Positions 39,201-46,983 of a stretch of DNA of 64,000 nt are shown piece by piece (within the stretch, counting starts at the first letter, position 1; the number at the start of each line of letters is the position of its first letter). The position numbers and the translations under genes are program-made. The DNA comes from Streptomyces niphimycinicus. Lineage in GTDB: Bacteria > Actinomycetota > Actinomycetes > Streptomycetales > Streptomycetaceae. The notes under the pieces were generated by a model. That model was not told the DNA's origin, did no database searches, and saw only the letters and a program-made list of their open reading frames with translations. The stretch covers positions 1 through 64,000 of the forward strand of contig NZ_JAHLEM010000015.1 of the NCBI RefSeq assembly GCF_018883605.1. Reading direction: 5' to 3'.

Positions 39201-39929
39201 CGCGATAGCCGGGCCCGTGGCGAGGTCGAGGACGAAGTTCGCGATGAACTCGGGAGTCTGGATCAGCCCATAGGTCTTCCGTGCCGCCTCGCTGATCTCT
39301 TGATACAGATCCCCCAGGAAACGGGTATCGAGTTCAGGATCGGTGAAGTCGAAACGGATCGAGCCGTCGCTGCCGCGCCGTCGCCAGAACGCCACCAACG
39401 CGGCCGCGGCCTCGGGAGAGGGCGATAGTTCCCCCAGCGGACCGTGCTCCAGGTCGAAGATGCGGGCCATCGCTTGATGGGAACGGGCCAGATGCGTGAA
39501 TGCTTCCAACAACCAGTCCCGGTCGTTCTTCTCCGGGTGCGCCGCGAGATATGCCTCGTGCCGCCCTTCCGCCTCCACCAAGCGAGCCCCAGGCCCTGCG
39601 AGAAAAGGCCGATGGATGAGGTTGTTGTCCTCACAGAAGCGCACGAATACCGTGCCCAGGACCCATGCGACGGCGGCCTGCGTGATGCGCTCGCTCCGCC
39701 AGACTCCGTATGTGGCTGACGTGCGGGAGGAAGCACTCGCCTGTCCGTACGCGTTCCTCAGGCGACGGCGAAAGCGCTCCACGTTGTCGCTGCGCTCACG
39801 GAGGTCGCCCTCCAGCGCCAGAACCTGCTTGCGCAGGTTGGTCATGAGCCCAGTCCTGTCCAACGAGGACGTCTCTGCATCGGCTCCGTCAGTCGGAGGC
39901 ACAGCGGCGACCTCTCCTCCGTACAACAT
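36294..39929 (-). CDS. Second PglX-type methyltransferase with altered catalytic motif (EPPY)
   Basis: 1211 residues, collinear with PglX over the whole length: TQAAVAWVLGTVFVRFCEDN, TYGLIQTPEFIANFVLDL, motif I RSIDPACGSGTFPIGVF, HGCDLNPFAVSITRFRLL, EGVRGEP-like and AFEIVLARKMVAKEATDSWF blocks all have counterparts. At motif IV, however, PglX has GNPPYITV and this protein has GEPPYITVRDK: codon GAG (38762-38760) encodes E390 in place of the Asn that activates the adenine amino group. A change from AAC or AAT to GAG needs at least two substitutions, so it is not a single read error. The frame is otherwise intact with normal codon use, so the protein is maintained; I infer SAM and DNA binding without normal methylation. 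The ATG at 39929 has no strong ribosome binding site; ATG 39845 is an alternative. Confidence 0.85.
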   Translation of the reverse strand: MLYGGEVAAVPPTDGADAETSSLDRTGLMTNLRKQVLALEGDLRERSDNVERFRRRLRNAYGQASASSRTSATYGVWRSERITQAAVAWVLGTVFVRFCEDNNLIHRPFLAGPGARLVEAEGRHEAYLAAHPEKNDRDWLLEAFTHLARSHQAMARIFDLEHGPLGELSPSPEAAAALVAFWRRRGSDGSIRFDFTDPELDTRFLGDLYQEISEAARKTYGLIQTPEFIANFVLDLATGPAIAEFGLHGFRSIDPACGSGTFPIGVFQRLLAAWRLAEPEAPDRELILRSLDSVHGCDLNPFAVSITRFRLLIAAARESGERTLDQFPDHVINVAVGDSLLEGSGMPKELSLSVFGDIEHEGGETRGDVQEFSEHCRLLRQGSYHSVLGEPPYITVRDKAMNTAYRMHYTSATGPFPLSGFFTEHMFQLAARNVTTRPGYVGMYTSSSFTKRNFGKKLIEEFFPRVRLTHVVDTSGVFVPGHRTPTLVLVGRNDDPGMRDVPVRSVLGVRGEPRQPVDPAQGIVWKAILDQVDQPGTTSEWVSVQDEPRQRFHRFPWTLTGGGGADLMDVLSRAPRQLADVLAAPVGVLTDPGRHDVFTLDRPWFTRHSDSAALGRGMVTGDTVRDWRAGVAADVLAPYDANGGPLPPDLTTSWGRHLWTMRQVLRAAPGSQQPSRARPWWAWRRWPYGGAQGPAITFAYVASHNHFALEEDGMAFSRTAPVLQLPSTADEEEYVALLGILNSSTACFWLKQVNSSAGSDGLGIPLPGEEWAWSRTFATASFSRFPLPADPPLDHARALHALGRSLAAREPSTVCAQQRPLDRDALDAARSSHEELRHQMIAHQEELDWEVYGSYGLLPADDQTRLTMPPGSALPPLRPGERAFEIVLARKMVAKEATDSWFTRNGATPITEPPSHWPSAYRKIVRARIDAIESRRAIALVERPEYKRRWSSEPWERREERALRSWLLDRCEDERLWFERRNGAAVRPRPRTPGQLARQLADDADLRSVAALYATDHLDMRDAALGDVLGAVLATEHVPCVSALRYKESGLRKRAEWEQVWELQRSEDRTGEALGIPVPPKFSAIDFRRAAYWSHRGSLDIPRERFVSYPEGATEEGGPLLGWSGWNETDRVHVLLDLVSELIRRPDWTVYQLTPLLAGIQELLPWVRQWEAQEAEEFEHHLDELRTSHGLSRHDVAAWRPRRTVQSHIRG

Positions 39930-40127
39930 CAGCGTTCACGATCCACTGTCCTATTGGATACATCCTGCCAGCTCTCCAGCCCGACAGGCCCGAGCGTCGA
40001 CGGCCATCGACCGACGCGCACGATCGGTCACGGCCTGAGCCCTATGATTTCTGTGCGCGCCGGCCTGAACACCGCCGGGCACCGCAGTACCACGGTGACG
40101 ACAGGGCCGGATGATCAAGGGGGACAC
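39930..40127. promoter_or_regulatory. Divergent intergenic region, second pglX / AAA ATPase
   Basis: 198 bases between divergent starts. It includes a ribosome binding site AGGGGG at about 40118-40123 for the plus-strand ATPase. The first 40 bases are comparatively A/T-rich (ctgtcctattggatacatcc at 39947 onwards), consistent with a promoter on the minus strand. The 58 extra codons open upstream of ATG 40128 are not coding-like. Confidence 0.4.
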
Positions 40128-41543
40128 ATGCTGACACGCCTTGAAGTCAGTGGATTCAAGAACCTTCTCGATCTCAGGGTTGAGTTCGGTCCGTTCACCT
40201 GCATCGCGGGCGAGAACGGCACAGGAAAGTCGAACGTCTTCGACGCGATCCAGTTCCTGAGTCTCCTCGCCGACCACTCCATGATCGAGGCGGCTCAGGC
40301 CGTCCGCGGAACCCACGGTGAGCTGCACGGCGACGCGCGGGACCTGTTCTGGAACGGTTACGCGGCCGGCGAGCACGTGATGACGTTCGCCGCGGAGATG
40401 ATTGTTCCGGGTGAGGTGGAGGACGACTTCGGCCGACTGGCCCAGCCGACATCCACGTTCCTCCGCTACGAGCTCCGGCTCGGATACCAGCCCCCGAGGG
40501 GCGGGGAGCGGGGCGGCAGACTGACGTTGCTGTCCGAGGACCTGAGCCAGATCAGACCGCGTGACGCCGGATCACACCTGCGGTTCCCGCACAGTGCCAA
40601 GGGCTTTCGGAATACCGTGATCCAAGGACGCCGGTCGGCCGCGCCCTACATCTCCACCACTCTCGACACGGGCGACGCGGTCGTCCGTATCCACGCCGAC
40701 GGGGGCCGCAGAGGCCAGCCGCGTCCCGCACCCGCGAGCCGGGCCCCGCGGACCATGCTGTCCACGATCAACGAAAACGACGATCCGACCATCCTGGCGG
40801 CGCGGCGTGAGATGCAAACCTGGAGGCGGCTGGCTCTCGAACCCTCCGCGCTGCGCACCGCCGACCGCTATGACGACCCCAGTTTGATGCGGCCCGACGG
40901 TCTTCATCTGCCGCGGTGTCTGGACCGGATCGCCCGGGAGAGGTCGTCGGACGACCCCGCTCGTGTCTACTCGCGGGTGGCGGGGCGCCTGTCGGATCTG
41001 TCGGGTCTGCATGTGCGCACGCTGGACGTGGAGGCTGACGACACGCGAAGGTTGCTGACGATCAAGCTGCACGAGATCGACGGCATGGTGCTGCCGGCCC
41101 GCAGCCTGTCCGAGGGAACTCTGCGCTTCCTGGCGCTGTGCGTCCTACTGGAGGACCCGCAGGCAGGCGGTCTGATGTGTATGGAAGAGCCCGAGAACGG
41201 CATTCACCCGGCCAATCTTTCCGCGATGGTGAAACTGGTGCGTGACCTGGCGGTGGACGCCGATGAGCAGGTTGATGAGGACAATCCCTTCCGGCAGGTT
41301 CTCATCAACACCCACTCGCCAGGGGTCGTACAACTCGTTGATCCCGCAGATCTGCTGATCGCTGACACCTCGACCGTTCCCGAGGCCGGCGGTAAGACGG
41401 CGCGCAGCTTGCGCCTGCGCCCCCTGGCCGGCACTTGGCGTGCCGGGGGTGCCGAGAGGGGGTACGGCACCGTGGCCGACATCCTCGCGTACCTCACGAC
41501 TCCGCCAGAGGCTCGGCTGACCCTTGAGGGGAGCGACTCGTGA
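40128..41543 (+). CDS. AAA-family (OLD-like / SMC-like) ATPase, first gene of an AAA-TOPRIM pair
   Basis: 471 residues from ATG 40128 (AGGGGG upstream). MLTRLEVSGFKNLLDL and AGENGTGKSNVFDAI (Walker A GENGTGKS at 28-35) are typical of AAA15/AAA21 ATPases. The signature and Walker B are LSEGTLRFLALCVLLED and GGLMCMEEPENGIHP, and the H-loop is QVLINTHSPGVVQ. The GTGA overlap with the next gene (41540) shows coupling. This ATPase-plus-TOPRIM arrangement is shared by OLD-type, PARIS-like and related anti-phage modules, in which the ATPase senses a trigger and releases a TOPRIM nuclease; that is inference here. Confidence 0.82.
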   Translation: MLTRLEVSGFKNLLDLRVEFGPFTCIAGENGTGKSNVFDAIQFLSLLADHSMIEAAQAVRGTHGELHGDARDLFWNGYAAGEHVMTFAAEMIVPGEVEDDFGRLAQPTSTFLRYELRLGYQPPRGGERGGRLTLLSEDLSQIRPRDAGSHLRFPHSAKGFRNTVIQGRRSAAPYISTTLDTGDAVVRIHADGGRRGQPRPAPASRAPRTMLSTINENDDPTILAARREMQTWRRLALEPSALRTADRYDDPSLMRPDGLHLPRCLDRIARERSSDDPARVYSRVAGRLSDLSGLHVRTLDVEADDTRRLLTIKLHEIDGMVLPARSLSEGTLRFLALCVLLEDPQAGGLMCMEEPENGIHPANLSAMVKLVRDLAVDADEQVDEDNPFRQVLINTHSPGVVQLVDPADLLIADTSTVPEAGGKTARSLRLRPLAGTWRAGGAERGYGTVADILAYLTTPPEARLTLEGSDS

Positions 41544-42187
41544 CCGTTCGCGCCCTCTACCTCTGCGAGGGATCAAGCGACACCGGCCTGCGCTTTCACA
41601 TCGAGGCGATCGCCGCGGACGTGGGCAGGGAGATTCTCGTGACGGTCCCCGACCTGAATCGCCTGCCCAGCAAGCCCGGTCACTCGGTCGAGGACAAGCT
41701 ACGAGCCGCGCAGCGTCTCAGTGATGGCGAACGCGCGTACGATCTCGTCGTCATCCACCGCGATGCGGACGGTCATCCGGCGGACCATCGCCGCCGGGAG
41801 ATCGCCAAAGCGGTGGCCCAAGTGAGCCCGGGTCTGGCACACGTACCGGTGATCCCTGTGCGGATGCTGGAAGCGTGGCTGCTGCTTGACCACGCCGCGA
41901 TCCGTGAGGTGGCGGGGAATCCCAACGGCAGAGTGGCACTCGGTCTGCCGAAGGCGGCCAAGGCCGAATCGGTGCCGAATCCCAAGGCATTGCTCAGGCA
42001 AGCGCTCGCCACGGCCAGCGAAGAGAAGGGGCGTGGCCTGAAGAAGCTCCAGGCACGCTTCTGCGAGAACCGCGCACGGCTCCTACAGATGCTGGATCGC
42101 GAAGGGCCTGTAAAGCAGCTCGCCTCTTGGATGTCGTTCACCAACGACCTCCGTGAGGTGCTGGGCAAAGTCTCCGACATCGCATGA
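41540..42187 (+). CDS. DUF4276-like TOPRIM-fold protein, partner of the AAA ATPase
   Basis: 215 residues from GTG 41540. The start RALYLCEGSSDTG carries the conserved Glu (E10) of TOPRIM and VVIHRDADGHP supplies the metal-binding DxD (D75, D77). RMLEAWLLLD is the usual DUF4276 helix. TOPRIM domains of this size accompany AAA ATPases in defence pairs as nuclease effectors. No extra domain is visible. About 200 bases after it contain nothing recognisable before the LPMO fragment. Confidence 0.75.
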   Translation: MTVRALYLCEGSSDTGLRFHIEAIAADVGREILVTVPDLNRLPSKPGHSVEDKLRAAQRLSDGERAYDLVVIHRDADGHPADHRRREIAKAVAQVSPGLAHVPVIPVRMLEAWLLLDHAAIREVAGNPNGRVALGLPKAAKAESVPNPKALLRQALATASEEKGRGLKKLQARFCENRARLLQMLDREGPVKQLASWMSFTNDLREVLGKVSDIA

Positions 42188-42383
42188 GTGCTGCCCGTTA
42201 CGCCGAATCCGATGTCCGTCGGCTCGCTGGAGCCCGGTCGTAGGACAGGTAACCATGCAGGCTCGCGGCACTGCCTTGGCCGGTCCTCGCTATAGGGGAC
42301 CAGGGTGCGCGGGCGACTTCCGCGATGCCCGCGGCATCGACCCGGACACGTCGCGTCCGGCGGGGTCGGGTGTGGGATGTGGC

Positions 42384-42655
42384 TCAGCCGAAGTTCACGT
42401 CACTGCACAGGAAGTACGTCTGGTCCATGTGCGATGCCTGCCAGATCGTGTAGAGGACGTGGCGGCCGGTGTAGCCGGAGGTGCTGACATTGATCGCGTA
42501 GTTCTGATTGAGCGGCTGGGTGGTGGGGTCGTACCCCTGGCGGGACACATACACCTTGAAGTAGTCCGCACCGTGGCTGGCCTGGTCGTACAGCTTGACG
42601 GTGAACTTGCCGCCGATGTTCGTGACGGCGTGCGCAGCGTTCAGGACGCTGACGG
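42384..42655 (-). pseudogene. Fragment of an AA10 lytic polysaccharide monooxygenase (chitin-binding) gene
   Basis: Reading the minus strand gives GGKFTVKLYDQASHGADYF, KVYVSRQGYDP, then YTGRHVLYTIWQASHMDQTY and FLCSDVNFG before the stop at 42384-42386. These are hallmark C-terminal blocks of secreted Streptomyces LPMOs. The N-terminal histidine-brace half is missing and TTQPLNQNYAIN joins two blocks that are normally separated by about 20-30 residues, so there is an internal deletion as well. This is a degraded relic of a secreted chitin-active enzyme unrelated to defence, abutting the opposite-strand fragment that starts near 42645. Confidence 0.75.
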
Positions 42656-42910
42656 CACTTGGCTCCACCACGACTGGTCCACCGGCCCGCTCACCGTCGA
42701 GGAAGCAGCCGACGCGCTCGGACGGGCGCAGGCGTACCTCGAGAGCGCCAACTGGACCGTACGCCACGTCTCCACGAAGCCCCGGTGCGGGCCCTGTTCG
42801 CATTCCACGAAGAGGACGAAACGGTGGCGCGGCTCGTCCCCTCGGCCGAGGGGACGCTGCGCGTCGCAGTGACCACACCCGCCGTCCAAGCCGCCGTCAC
42901 GGACACCTGA
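42645..42910 (+). pseudogene. Frameshifted remnant of a small unrecognised gene
   Basis: The frame at 42645 reads DADGTWLHHDWSTG and LTVEEAADALGRAQ then RHVSTKP, after which a change of frame at the C run 42780-42783 gives VRALFAFHEEDETVARL and ending AVQAAVTDT-stop at 42908-42910. Inserting one C would restore a continuous protein of about 86 residues. No start codon with a ribosome binding site is visible at the left end, where the LPMO fragment overlaps. Family not recognised. A sequencing error in the C run is possible, but the missing start and the neighbouring debris favour a real relic. Confidence 0.5.
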
Positions 42911-43252
42911 CGGCGTCAATCCGCTTCGGGCTTCGGCCCCGTCCACACCCGTCGGGAGCCAATGGCGCGGCCTGCTCTGCACTTCCGCGCCATGATCCGC
43001 CTCGACGGGCTGGATGATCGGGGACGCGCGCCGCCCGGATGGGCGACGACAGACCGCCTGGGGAAGCCGGGCGGTCTGCGGTCAGCCAGCTTCGGCCTCC
43101 GGGCTCTCGGCGCGGATGTCGTCGGGCGGCGCATGCTGCGTTTCGATGCTCAGGTCGACGCCGCCGGACTTTCCGGAAGAGGCGGGAGCACCCGTTGCTC
43201 AGCGTAGGCCGACCTGCGGATCATGTCGTGTGTGCCGGACTGGACTGATCTG
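42911..43252. other. Non-coding spacer with a hairpin
   Basis: About 340 bases without a convincing gene. It contains an inverted repeat CAGACCGCC at 43050-43058 and its complement at 43070-43078 with an 11-base loop that may terminate transcription from the left. The short frames here have no family motifs. Degraded sequence is likely, given the relics immediately to the left. Confidence 0.45.
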
Positions 43253-43801
43253 ATGAGCCAAGCGCTCAGTGCCTTACTGGGGACCGTCGTTGGCGGCGCC
43301 ATCACCGTACTCGTTGCGCGGTGGCAAACTACCAAGACGATCAGCGCACAGGCTCAACTAGCAGCTGAGCAACATACCGCTAGTGTGCAATTGGCCCAGG
43401 CCGAGAGAGAGCGGGAGAACTCGGCGGGCGCGGCCAGGCAGCTCCTTGAACGCTTGGCCGATCTCTATGCGTGGTTGCCCTCATTGCCGGACGTAGCTCT
43501 TGAAACCCCCAGGCTGAGTGAACATGCACGGGCGCGTTGCGCTGAGGCCATGGAATCCGTCCGTCGTGGGATGTTCACCGAACTCTTCTCGATCACAGAC
43601 GCCGAGATGCGTGAGCGGTATCGAGTATTGGTGCGCCTCGTCTACGACGCGGGGAGGCGTAGGGCGGGAGGCCGGCATCCCGAACGAGTGATCAGAGACG
43701 TGAGGAACTATTTGCGCTACGTGCAGATATCTCTTGGGTTTGTCATAGATGGCGAGCCGCTGCCTGTCCACGAAGAGCCTCCGGCCCTCGACCGAGACTG
43801 A
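43253..43801 (+). CDS. Small membrane-anchored helical protein of unknown function
   Basis: 182 residues from ATG 43253 (an in-frame ATG at 43223 would add 10). The N-terminus is a single membrane segment, ALSALLGTVVGGAITVLVAR, followed by a Gln/Ala/Glu-rich helix (AQAQLAAEQHTASVQLAQAE) that probably forms a coiled coil, then a globular helical part with several Arg-rich motifs. I do not recognise a family. The topology (short periplasmic end, one helix, long cytoplasmic coil) recurs among Streptomyces accessory proteins. No partner gene is obvious. Confidence 0.6.
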   Translation: MSQALSALLGTVVGGAITVLVARWQTTKTISAQAQLAAEQHTASVQLAQAERERENSAGAARQLLERLADLYAWLPSLPDVALETPRLSEHARARCAEAMESVRRGMFTELFSITDAEMRERYRVLVRLVYDAGRRRAGGRHPERVIRDVRNYLRYVQISLGFVIDGEPLPVHEEPPALDRD

Positions 43802-44075
43802 CCTGACGTCTGGCTGCCGTCCAGTTCTTCGGCGATCTGGAGAGATCCTGCGGACGGCAGTTGAAGAAGGAGACGGCGCAGAGACCCTGCTCTCTGTGGT
43901 TCTCCGGCGCTCTACTGATTCGTGGGCTGACCTGCGGAAATGGAATGCTGATAGTTCAACATTCGACTGTGTTGCCCCCGAGGCCCGGCCTGCCTTGTCC
44001 AGGGAAGCGAGGTAGCATCTAAGTAAGATTCAATCTATGTAAGGTCCAAACTACGTTTGATGCCTGAGGTGAAGG
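43802..44075. promoter_or_regulatory. Intergenic region upstream of the DUF234 ATPase
   Basis: 274 bases. The last 60 are markedly A/T-rich for this genome (agtaagattcaatctatgta in 44022-44041) and are followed by GAGGTGAAGG just before ATG 44076, so a promoter and a good ribosome binding site are likely. I see no gene. Confidence 0.5.
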
Positions 44076-45509
44076 ATGGAGTTCAAGGGCAGGGCTGCCG
44101 ACCTCGACCTGCTGACCAGGCAACTGGACCTGGTGACCGGAGGTACGGGGGCCACCCGGGGCCAGGCTGTGATCATGACGGGGCGGCGCCGGGTGGGGAA
44201 GTCTCGCCTGGTCCAGGAGTTCTGTGACCGTTCCGGAGTTCCGTACGTGGTCTTCCAGGCGACCCGGGGCCGTAACGCCGTCGCCGAGCGATCGGACTTC
44301 TCCGCCGCGCTCGCGCAGTCCCCGCTGCCCGGGGCGGAGCTGGTGGCCGGACTCCAGGCCGCGGACTGGAACCAGGCGCTGCGGTCCCTGGCCGTCGCGG
44401 TGCCCGGCGATGCCCCGAGCATCGCCGTGATCGATGAAGTGCCGTGGCTGGTGGAACAGGACCGGGAGTTCGAAGGGGCGCTCCAGACGGTCTGGGACCG
44501 CCATCTGTCCGCCAAACCGGTTCTGCTGATCCTGGTGGGCAGTGACATGTCGGTGATGGAGGCGTTGCAGTCCTACGGCCGTCCGTTCTTCGGCCGGGCC
44601 ACGAAGATGACCGTACGGCCGCTGCACCTGGCCGATGTGCAGGCGATGACCCGTCTGGACGCGGCGGACGCGGTCGACGCGCTCCTGATCACCGGAGGCT
44701 TCCCCGAGATCGTCCAGTCGTGGCGGCCAGGGATGGGGTGCACCGATTTCCTGCGCGAGGCCGTGGCCAACCCTCTCTCGCCGCTGCTGGTCGCGGGTGA
44801 ACTGTCGCTGCTGGGGGAGTTCCCCGAGGCTTCGCATTCGCGGGCGGTCCTGGAGGCGGTCGGCAGCGGCGAGCGGACCTTCTCCGCCATCGCCGCGGGG
44901 GCCGGCGGCGCCGGCGCCCTGCCCTCCGGGACCCTGTCCCCGCTGCTGCACACCCTGCACACCAAACGCATACTGGCCACCGACCTTCCCCTCTCCACCA
45001 AGACCGACACCAAGAACAAGCGCTACCGGATCGCCGACCCCTACCTTCGTTTCTGGCTGGCCTTCCTGCATCGGGCCATCCCGCTCATCGAACGCGGCCG
45101 CGGGGATCTCGCCCTCGAACGCATCGAACGGTCCTGGACCACCTGGCGAGGCCGCGCGGTCGAGCCGATCATCCGCGAGTCACTGCTACGCCTGCTCCCC
45201 GATGACCGGTGGCCCCATACGGAGGCGGTCGGCGGCTGGTGGAACCGTCAGAACAACCCCGAGATCGACCTGATCGGCGCCGACCGCGAACCGGTGGCGA
45301 GCACGGTGCACTTCATCGGCTCGGTCAAATGGCTGGAATCCCGGCCCTTCGGCCGCCGCGAATACGACGCCCTGGCCCGGGACATGCTCGCGGTCCCCGG
45401 CGCAGAACCGGACACCCCCCTGGTCGCCGTCTCCCGCTCCGGCACCGAGAACGGCCTCCCGCTAGCTGCACACTGGGGTCCGGAAGACCTGGTCAGCGCT
45501 TGGCAGTAG
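44076..45509 (+). CDS. ATPase with C-terminal DUF234 domain (archaeal-type ATPase family)
   Basis: 477 residues. Walker A is GRRRVGKS at 36-43, the Walker B-like strand is SIAVIDEVPWLVEQD, and LILVGSDMSVMEAL matches sensor 1 of this STAND-like family. After a winged helix (EASHSRAVLEAVGSG, LSPLLHTLHTKRILATDLPL) comes DUF234: RYRIADPYLRFWLAFLHR, GRAVEPIIRESLLRLLP, and a nuclease-like NPEIDLIGADR with IGSVKWLESRPF (PD-(D/E)XK-like pattern E-x-D...G-x-x-K). Members are common in bacterial mobile and accessory regions; function not established. It stands alone on its strand. Confidence 0.82.
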   Translation: MEFKGRAADLDLLTRQLDLVTGGTGATRGQAVIMTGRRRVGKSRLVQEFCDRSGVPYVVFQATRGRNAVAERSDFSAALAQSPLPGAELVAGLQAADWNQALRSLAVAVPGDAPSIAVIDEVPWLVEQDREFEGALQTVWDRHLSAKPVLLILVGSDMSVMEALQSYGRPFFGRATKMTVRPLHLADVQAMTRLDAADAVDALLITGGFPEIVQSWRPGMGCTDFLREAVANPLSPLLVAGELSLLGEFPEASHSRAVLEAVGSGERTFSAIAAGAGGAGALPSGTLSPLLHTLHTKRILATDLPLSTKTDTKNKRYRIADPYLRFWLAFLHRAIPLIERGRGDLALERIERSWTTWRGRAVEPIIRESLLRLLPDDRWPHTEAVGGWWNRQNNPEIDLIGADREPVASTVHFIGSVKWLESRPFGRREYDALARDMLAVPGAEPDTPLVAVSRSGTENGLPLAAHWGPEDLVSAWQ

Positions 45510-45601
45510 CCGACGGAGCAGCGGACAGGTGCGGTTCTCATCTGCCCTGACAGGTCACTGGTAGCGGGCTCTGCTGACACCTCGTGCAAGGTACTCCCGG
45601 C

Positions 45602-45666
45602 GAAGGACCCGGTACATGAAGGACCCGGTACATGGGGACGAAACCGAGCTGGGGACGAAACCGAGC
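45602..45666. repeat. Two adjacent short tandem duplications
   Basis: GAAGGACCCGGTACAT is perfectly duplicated at 45602-45617 and 45618-45633. Immediately after, GGGGACGAAACCGAGC occurs at 45634-45649 and again at 45651-45666, a 17-base period. The second unit of the latter begins the longer direct repeat that recurs at 48818. Slippage is the simplest explanation. Confidence 0.8.
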
Positions 45667-45757
45667 CATTGATGAGCGGTGAGCTGGTGATCCAGACGGC
45701 CGTCCCGGTGAATCGCGCGGGCACGTAGACGATCGGCGCTTCGGCCGCTGCGCACGG
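45651..45757. repeat. Imperfect direct repeat, copy A (flanks SWIM genes)
   Basis: About 105 bases aligned with copy B at 48818-48929. The core GCGGTGAGCTGGTGATCCAG is identical in both, flanked by GAGCCATT and CGTCCCGGTG blocks; copy B carries a 6-base insertion (ccggtg) after CGTCCCGGTG. The minus-strand translation of both contains VWITSSP, so an ancient coding relic is possible. The two copies bracket the two SWIM zinc-finger genes. Confidence 0.75.
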
Positions 45758-45800
45758 ACCGGCCCGTACGCACCGGGCGGGGGCGCGCTTGAATGACCGC

Positions 45801-46616
45801 ATGGCTGTGGTTGTGGACGAGAAGACGGTGCACGCGTTCGCCGACGACACCGAGGTCACCGAGGGGCGGACGCTGCTCGCCGACGGCGCGGTGATCGAGG
45901 CGGAGAGTGAGCAGCGCGGCGTCAGCGGCTTGGTGCGGGACGGCTCGGGCGCCGCCTGCGACGTGTGGGTGCAGGTCGTAGGGCGGGAACTGACGGCGGA
46001 ATGCGACGGTCCGTGCGCCCTGGCCTCAGGACGCTTGTGCCGACATGCCGTCGCACTCGCCCTGCACGCCGTCGAACGGCGCTTGCCCTGGCACACCCCG
46101 CCCACCACTCGCCGCACGCCCCGCGAAGCCCTGCACGCGCTCACCGCCGTGGAGAAGGCCACCGTTCTGGACCGGCTGCTGGACGCTCGGCCCGAACTGC
46201 GCACGGAGGCCGACAAGATGGCCGTACGACTGCTCGCTCCGCGTGAACGCACCGAACTGACCGCCCTTCAGGAGGGGACGGCGGCCGATGTCGAGCAGGC
46301 CCTGCGCGCCCTGGACGCCGACAGTCTGACCACCGGCCACCGACCCGGCTTCGGGTACACCGACGTATCCGAGGCGGCGAGCCGCCTGATCGAGCCGGTC
46401 ATCGAACAGCACGAGGCCGATGTCCGCCGCCGGCTGGCGCTGGGCATGCCCGACGCGGCCGAGGCCGTGGCTCTCGGCGTACTCGACGGCCTGGACGCCT
46501 GCGAGGGCGACTACGACGGCGACGAGGTGCTGTGCTACGCCGGGGAGAACCTCGCCGAGATCTACGGGTACAAGATCCGTGAACTGATGCGCACCGCGGG
46601 CCGGGCCATGGAGTAG
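45801..46616 (+). CDS. SWIM zinc-finger protein (short)
   Basis: 271 residues from ATG 45801; the longer frame needs TTG 45789. A SWIM-like zinc finger is visible near residues 50-80: CDVWVQVVGRELTAECDGPC then LCRHAVALALHAVE, the C...C...CxH pattern that binds zinc and often DNA or partner proteins. The rest is helical (KATVLDRLLDARPELR, RRLALGMPDAAEAVALGVLDGLDACEG). It precedes a longer SWIM protein by 367 bases on the same strand. Role not established. Confidence 0.72.
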   Translation: MAVVVDEKTVHAFADDTEVTEGRTLLADGAVIEAESEQRGVSGLVRDGSGAACDVWVQVVGRELTAECDGPCALASGRLCRHAVALALHAVERRLPWHTPPTTRRTPREALHALTAVEKATVLDRLLDARPELRTEADKMAVRLLAPRERTELTALQEGTAADVEQALRALDADSLTTGHRPGFGYTDVSEAASRLIEPVIEQHEADVRRRLALGMPDAAEAVALGVLDGLDACEGDYDGDEVLCYAGENLAEIYGYKIRELMRTAGRAME

Positions 46617-46983
46617 GCCCGCCACCGCGCCGACGCGAGGCCGGCCGGGGAACACCTGCGATCCGGGGCTGAGCTTCAGGAGGGGGATATCAGGTTGCCG
46701 CGGTAGCCGCGCTGCGGGAACCCGGCGGCACCACGCCAAGGGAGGGCGCTCACGGGTCCTGCCGGTGGGTAGCGCGAATCTCGCTGAATCCGGGGCAAGA
46801 AGGAACCCGGAAGCCCGGGTGCTCATCACCGGCGGCGCCGCTCCGCACAGGGCCGCCGAACACATCCGGGCGACTGAGGTGCCGGGATTGGAGGCCAAGC
46901 CTGCCGAAGTCGTCAGCTCGCGCCCCTGGCCTCTCCTAGGCTGGCGGTGCATCGGAGCACAACCACGGCAGAGCGGAAGAACC
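46617..46983. other. Spacer between the two SWIM genes
   Basis: 367 bases. The frame open into the downstream gene has no homologous or coding-like sequence before ATG 46984. It contains a purine-rich GGAAG ribosome binding site just before that ATG and GC-rich partial hairpins (ccgcggtagccgcgctgcgg around 46697) that could act as attenuator or terminator. No gene supported. Confidence 0.4.

Noticed and set aside
43749-44015. 88-codon plus-strand frame before the DUF234 ATPase
   Set aside because: Overlaps the end of the preceding gene, has no ribosome binding site or family motif, and runs into the promoter region.
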